This document shows, in pieces, positions 58,600 to 64,000 of a DNA stretch of 64,000 bases. The notes beneath the pieces were generated by a model. The model was not told the DNA's origin. It did no database searches and worked only from the letters and a program-made list of their open reading frames with translations. The DNA is taken from positions 1-64,000 of the forward strand of contig JAVTVY010020296.1 of assembly GCA_036873755.1 (NCBI GenBank), given 5' to 3'. This DNA is from Hanleya hanleyi. Lineage: Eukaryota; Mollusca; Polyplacophora; Lepidopleurida; Hanleyidae. A program made the translations under genes and the position numbers. Within the stretch, counting starts at the first letter, position 1. Every line of letters starts with the position of its first letter.

Positions 58600-61500
58600 T
58601 GTCAGTCTATCCTCTGCTTTTATCCGTACGTTTAACTGTCACTCTGTCCACATTTATCCACTGTAGCTGTCAGTCTATCCTCCCCGCTTTCATCCATAAG
58701 TCTAGCTGTCAGTCTACTCGCCCTGTCATTCATCCGCGTATAGCTGGCATTCTACTCCCCTCTGCTTTCATTCATAACTTTAGTTGTCAGTCTACCCGCC
58801 TTGACATAGCTGTCAGGCTATCCGCCTAGCTTCTTTTATTGATAAGTCTAGCTGGCAGTCTATCTCTCTTTGCTTTCATGCATGAGTCTAGCTGGCAGTC
58901 TACTCGCAGTGTCATTCATCCAAGTACATCTGTCAGGCTATCCTCTCCTTTATCCATTCACACGTCCAGCTGTCAGTCCTACTTTTCATGCATTCGAGCG
59001 TCTAGCTGTCGATCCATACATCCACTGATCAATTCATTCTTCTACTCTTCAAATTTGAATCCACCACCTATTCATTCACCCAGTCATCAATCTGACAGTC
59101 AACCCCCGCCTCTTCATTCATCCACTTATCACCTTTCAATCGATCGCCTCTTCATCCACCCATCCGTATACGTGTCAATCCGCCCGCCTCTTCATTCATC
59201 CATTGCATCACTCTGTCAACAGACGGCCACTTCATTCATCTACTCGTCAATCTTCCAACCCACCGCTTCTCCATTTTTTCACTCATCAATCTGTCAAGTC
59301 ACCGCCTATTTATTCATTCAATCATCAATCTGCCAAACCACTCGCCTCTCCCTTCGTCCACTGGTCAGTCTAGAAATAGTCCGCGTCTTCATTCATCTAC
59401 TCGTCAATTTTGAATCCACCGCCTATTCATTCACCCAATCATCAATCTGTCGATCGACCGCCTCTTCATTCATGCACCCGTATATATATCAATCCATCCG
59501 ACTCATTCATCCATGTATGTCGACAGACCGCCTCTTCATTCATCTACCTGGCAATCTGCCAATCAACCGCTTCTCCATCTTTCCACTCATCAGTCTATCA
59601 ATTTACCCCTCTATCCTTTCATCCACTCATCAATATATCCATCAACCGCCGATTCATTCTCCCAGCCATCAACCTCCCAAACCCGCCTCTCCTCCCATCC
59701 ACTCTTCAATATGTCAATTTCATCTTCTCCTCAATCTTTCAATTTAATGTCTTCCTATTTATCCTCTCCTCAATCTGTCAATTCCCTGCCTCCCCATCCA
59801 CCCTCTCCTCAATCTGTCAATCCATCGCCACTCATTCATCTTCTCCTCAATCTTTCAATTTACTGTCTTCCTATTTATCCTCTCCTCAATCTGTCAATCC
59901 ATCGCCACTCATTCATCTTGTCCTCTATCTGTCAATTTACTGCCTCCCCATCCATCCTGTCCTCAATCTGTCAACACACTGCCTCCTCGTTCATCCACTC
60001 ATCAATCTGTCAATCCACCACTTCTAAATTCATCCACTCATCAATCTGTCAATACAACGCCTCTCGATTCATCCACTCATCAATCTGTCAATTTATCGCC
60101 TTTGCATTTCTTCACTCATCATTCTGTCAATACAACGCCTCTCGATTCATCCACTCATCAATCTGTCAAATCACCGCCTCTCCGTCCATCCACTCATCAA
60201 TTTGTCAATTCAGCACCTCTCCATTCCGCCACTCGTCCATCTGTCAATTCATCTCCTCTTCATTCATCCACTCATAAAAATACGGCTTGTAGCGCTTGAC
60301 ACACCGGTTCTCGTCAGATCACCGAAGTTAAGCAACGTTAAGCTCGGTCAATACTTGGATGGGTTACCGGGTGCTGTATTGGCTGGGCCGATCAGTGTAC
60401 AGGGTAATAGGAACTGTGAGCACTCTCGTGTTCTGGCACATGTAGGCACCGTCGTGATATGACTGAAACAAGGTTGAAACCCTACTACTCACTCACTCCA
60501 CTCATAAATCTGTCAATACACCGCCTCTCCATTCATCCACTTATCAAGCTGTCAATTCTCCACCTCTTCGTTCATCCAGTCATCAATGTGTCAATCCACC
60601 ACCTGTCAATCTGTCAATTCACTGCCACCCGGTTAATCCTCTCCTCAGTCTGTCAATTCACTGCCTTCCCTATTCATCCTCTCCTCAGTCTGTCAATTCA
60701 CCGCATCCTCATTCATCCTCTCCTCAATCTGTCAATTCACTGTCTTCCCATTCATTCTCTCCTTAATCTGTCAATTCACCGCCTCCCAAATAATCCTCTC
60801 CTCAATCTATCAATTCACTGCCTCCCCTATTCATCCTCTCCTCAGTCTGTCAATTCACCGCATCCTCATTCATCCTCTCCTCAATCTGTCAATTCACTGT
60901 CTTCCCATTCATTCTCTCCTTAATCTGTCAATTCACCGCCTCCCAAATAATCCTCTCCTCAATCTATCAATTCACTGCCTCCCCTATTCATCCCCTCCTC
61001 AGTCTGTCAATTCACCGCATCCTCATTCATCCTCTCCTCAATCTGTCAATTCACTGTCTTCCCATTCATTCTCTCCTTAATCTGTCAATTCACCGCCTCC
61101 CCAATAATCATCTCCTCAATCTATCAATTCACTGCCTCCACATTCATTCTCTCATCAATCTGTCAATTCATCGCCTCCCCATTCATCATCTCCTCAGTCT
61201 GTCAATTCACTGCCTCTCCATTCACCTCTCCGCAAACTGTCAATTCACCGCCTCCCCAATCATCCTCTCCTCGATCTGTCAATTCAACGCTTCTACATTC
61301 TTCCACTCATCAAACTGTCAATCCACCGCATCTACATTCATTGTCCTCAATCTGTCAATTCACTGCCTCTACATTCATCCACTCATCATTCTGTCAATCC
61401 ACCACCTCTGAATTCATCGACCCATCAATCTGTCAATACACCGCCTCGTCGTTCATCCCCTCAGCAGTCTGTCAACTCAACGTCTATTCATTCATCCACT

Positions 61501-62860
61501 CATCAGTCTGTCAATTCAGCGCCTCTCCAGTCATCCACTCATCAATCTGTCAATTCGCTACTTCTCCAGTCATCCACTCATCAATCTGTCAATTTGCCGC
61601 CTCTTCAGTCATCCACTCATCAATCTGTCAATTCGCCGCCTCTCCAGTCATCCACTCATTAATCTGTCGATGCGTCGCCTATGCATTTGGTAACTCACCA
61701 GTCTGTCAATTCACATCCTCTACATTCATCCACTCATCAATCTGTCAATTCAGCGCCTCTCCATTCATCCACTCATCAATCTGTCGATTCAGCGCCTCTC
61801 CATTCATCCACTCATCAATCTGTCAATTCGCCGCCTCTTCAGTCATTCACTAATCAATATGTCAATTCACATCCTCTACATTCATCCACTCATCAATCTG
61901 TCAATTCAGCGCCTCTCCATTCATCCACTCATCAATCTGTCAATTCGCCGCCTCTCCAGTCATTCACTCATCAATCTGTCAATTCACATCCTCTACATTC
62001 ATCCACTCATCAATCTGTCAATTCAGCGCCTCTCCATTCATCCTCTCATCAATCTGTCAATTCGCCGCCCCTCTATTCATCCACTCATCAATCTGTTAAT
62101 TCGCCGCCTCTCCAGTCATTCACTCATCAATCTGTCAATTCACATCCTCTACATTCATCCACTCATCAATCTGTCAATTCAGCGCCTCTCCATTCATCCA
62201 CTCATCAATCTGTCAATTCGCCGCCTCTCCAGTCATCCACTCATCAATATGTCAATTCGCCGCCTCTCCAGTCATCCACTCAATAATCTGTCAATGCGTC
62301 GCCTATGCATTTGGTAACTCAGCAGTCTGTCAATTCACATCCTCTACATTCATCCACTCATCAATCTGTCAATTCAGCGCCTCTCCATTCATCCACTCAT
62401 CAATCTGTCAATTCGCCGCCTCTCCAGTCATTCACTCATCAATCTGTCAATTCACATCCTCTACATTCATCCACTCATCAATCTGTCAATTCAGCGCCTC
62501 TCCATTCATCCACTCATCAATCTGTCAATTCGCCGCCTCTCCAGTCATTCACTCATCAATCTGTCAATTCACATCCTCTACATTCATCCACTCATCAATC
62601 TGTCAATTCAGCGCATATCCATTCATCCACTCATCAATCTGTCAATCCGCCGCCTCTCCAGTCATTCACTCATCAATATGTCAATTCGCCGCCTCCCCAC
62701 TCATCCACTCATTAGACTGTCAATTCACCGACTCTCCATTCATCCCGTCATCAATCTGTCAATTTACCGCCTCTACTTTTATCCTCTCATCAATCTGTCA
62801 ATCCACCGCCCTCCATTCATCCACTCATTGATCTGTCAATCCACCGCCTCGCCTTTCTGT
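58600..62860 (+). repeat. Large 39-bp minisatellite array
   Basis: Unit CATCCACTCATCAATCTGTC followed by AATTCGCCGCCTCTCCATT, with about 100 copies in one orientation. The first 400 bp (CTAGCTGTCAGTCTATCC words) are the most degenerate. It is interrupted at 60281-60495 by a SINE. From about 61680 to 62700 three unit types alternate (ATCCTCTACATT, GCGCCTCTCCATT, CCGCCTCTCCAGT) in a 117-bp higher-order repeat, and GCCTATGCATTTGGTAACTC recurs 624 bp apart (16 units). Frames of up to 302 codons exist only because 39 is a multiple of three. Confidence 0.97.
60281..60495 (+). mobile_element. 5S-rRNA-headed SINE (SINE3 type)
   Basis: The first 95 bp resemble 5S rRNA, with CTCGTCAGATCACCGAAGTTAAGCAACG (box A region, AGTTAAGCAACG) and TACTTGGATGGGTTACCGGG (box C region). 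The next part is unrelated. It ends in GATATGACTGAAACAAGGTTGAAACC and a CACTCACTC-type tail, a diverged form of the tail at 20782 and 39942. The element lies inside the 39-bp array. The head has several substitutions relative to a functional 5S gene, so this is a SINE and not a 5S locus. Confidence 0.8.
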
Positions 62861-62864
62861 CTAC

Positions 62865-63123
62865 CTACTTGTGACAGAGCAGATCTAATGCTGCCATTTT
62901 ATAGTGCTGTCCCACTGAAATATCATGCCGTAGGCAGACATGACACCCCACTCAGTCACATTATACTGACACCGAGCGAACCAGTCCTTGTTCTATCCTC
63001 TTAATGCTGAGCGTAAGCGAGGAAGCAACATTTTTCAAGTCTTAGGTATGACCCGGCCTGGGATCGAACCCAGTACCTACCGCTTACGAGGCCGACGCTC
63101 TAACCATTAGACCACCGCAGTGC
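62865..63123 (-). mobile_element. tRNA-headed SINE with mollusc-type conserved core
   Basis: Reading the minus strand, the head has box A TGGTCTAATGG (63114-63104) and box B GGTTCGATCCC (63070-63060), with a CGT anticodon-like loop. The body carries CTTCCTCGCTTACGCTCAGC and then GTGTCAGTATAATGTGACTG, a core that I associate with conserved-core SINEs of molluscs. The anticodon stem is mismatched and box A lacks normal tRNA spacing partners, so it is not scored as a tRNA gene. The insertion sits at the right edge of the 39-bp array. Confidence 0.8.
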
Positions 63124-63545
63124 GGTGACTATAAAAGTAATTGTTTTTCAACATTTATCTTGTCAGGCTATATATACCAACAGACCTGAACATCAATTGG
63201 TTGTTTATCTGTTAGAATCAGGAAAAGTTTATCAGAAACTCTATCCGTAAAGGCACCACATTCAGAAATTACTGATTGAGATTCTGGGGAGCTCTTGGCG
63301 CATGCACGCTGTGAATTTCACGGCGATAACCTGTTGTTGACGTGGTTGGCATACTTACAATTACAACGGCTCGTCGCTAACAGCAGCCACAAGTTTGTCT
63401 GGGAATACTTCCCGTGACTGGCATTTCGTTTTTCACGCTCTAAATTACATAACGACAGCGCCGACATGAAGGGAAACAATGCCTCAGAATATAATGTCCT
63501 TATCTTATGCTTTTCTTCACGAAACTCTTTGCTGTAAGTTGCAAA
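63124..63545. other. Non-coding, no gene recognised
   Basis: Nothing recognised between the SINE and the terminal minisatellite. Confidence 0.4.
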
Positions 63546-63554
63546 TCAGGAAGA

Positions 63555-64000
63555 AATGTCCTAGAGATATGCTAACATGGATCGTTTTTCCTAGAGATAT
63601 GCTAACATGGATCGTTTGTCCTAGCGATAGGCTAACATGGACCGTTTGTCCTAGCGATAGGATAACATGGACCGTTTGTCCTAGCGATAGACTAACATGG
63701 ATCGTTTGTCCTAGCGATAGGCTAACATGGATCGTTTGTCCTAGCGATAGGCTAACATGGACCGTTTGTCCTAGCGATAGGCTAACATGGACCGTTTGTC
63801 CTAGCGATAGGCTAACATGGACCGTTTGTCCTAGCGATAGGCTAACATGAACCGTTTGTCCTAGCGATAGGCTAACATGGACCGTTTGTCCTAGCGATAG
63901 GCTAACATGGACCGTTTGTCCTAGCGATAGGCTAACATGGACCGTTTGTCCTAGCGATAGGCTAACATGGATCGTTTGTCCTAGAGATAGGCTAACATGG
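63555..64000 (+). repeat. Minisatellite, exact 30-bp unit, runs off the window
   Basis: Unit GTCCTAGCGATAGGCTAACA followed by TGGACCGTTT, about 15 near-identical copies, beginning with GAGATATGC variants. The array continues past the right edge. Confidence 0.96.

Noticed and set aside
58839..60277. Long plus-strand ORFs (302, 205 and 254 codons) rich in Ser, His and Cys
   Set aside because: They follow the 39-bp minisatellite, whose unit length keeps several frames open. Overlapping frames look equally good, so none is a gene.
60281..60375. 5S rRNA gene
   Set aside because: Only part of 5S is preserved, with many changes, and it is fused to a SINE body and tail.
61341..62715. ORFs of 136-201 codons with SSICQF or HQSVNS repeats
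   Set aside because: Same cause: in-frame 39-bp units. The 'protein repeat' is just the DNA repeat read in each frame.
63048..63123. tRNA-Thr (CGT) gene on the minus strand
   Set aside because: Boxes A and B are good, but the anticodon stem is mismatched and the sequence continues into a SINE body with a conserved core.

Overview
The window is nuclear DNA from an animal, most likely a marine mollusc and possibly a vetigastropod such as an abalone. It holds two conserved animal genes with GT-AG introns. It also has a tRNA-headed SINE whose core resembles known mollusc SINEs, a 5S-rRNA-headed SINE, and scattered copies of a tail motif (GCTATATAGCTGAAATATTGC) that I associate with abalone-type repeats. 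Two elements look like mollusc 'pearl' (Helentron-associated) elements. The taxon is an inference; the animal origin is secure.

Only two genes look intact and ordinary. TELO2 (telomere maintenance 2, a TTT-complex subunit) lies on the minus strand. Nine coding exons between 26713 and 17335 give about 472 residues, roughly the N-terminal half; I did not find the C-terminal half. DNAL4 (axonemal dynein light chain 4) lies on the plus strand, with three coding exons between 26975 and 31590 giving a complete 106-residue protein. The genes are divergent and share a 261-bp interval with a CRE palindrome, an NRF-1-like site and an X-box-like motif.

The left flank (1-17.3 kb) is a mosaic of inactive mobile DNA: a 1.6-kb foldback whose arms carry the same decayed ORF, a terminal-inverted-repeat transposon (4738-5712), a foldback MITE (5926-6420), a pearl-like element with nuclear-receptor-like half sites (8011-9135), inverted repeat pairs, and two tandem arrays (12.05-14.16 kb).

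The introns carry a second pearl-like element (about 19.2-20.7 kb), a minisatellite 29 bp from a TELO2 splice donor, a 50-bp array 48 bp from a DNAL4 acceptor, a foldback of about 820 bp and a hAT-like element.

The right half (35-64 kb) is dominated by minisatellites: units of 35, 45, 38, about 165, 28, 39 and 30 bp. A direct tandem duplication of about 4.7 kb (41958-46717 and 46718-51307) includes part of the 38-bp array; the second copy has a 0.45-kb insertion flanked by an 11-bp repeat. Between 54.4 and 57.9 kb is a decayed mobile or viral-type locus on the minus strand: a zinc-finger/P-loop ATPase resembling Polinton/adintovirus packaging ATPases, two related helical ORFs, and a reverse transcriptase fragment with a damaged catalytic box.

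I do not see a clear new functional system. The best leads are the 54.4-57.9 kb locus, the missing half of TELO2, the shared promoter, and repeat arrays that multiply transcription-factor-like motifs.
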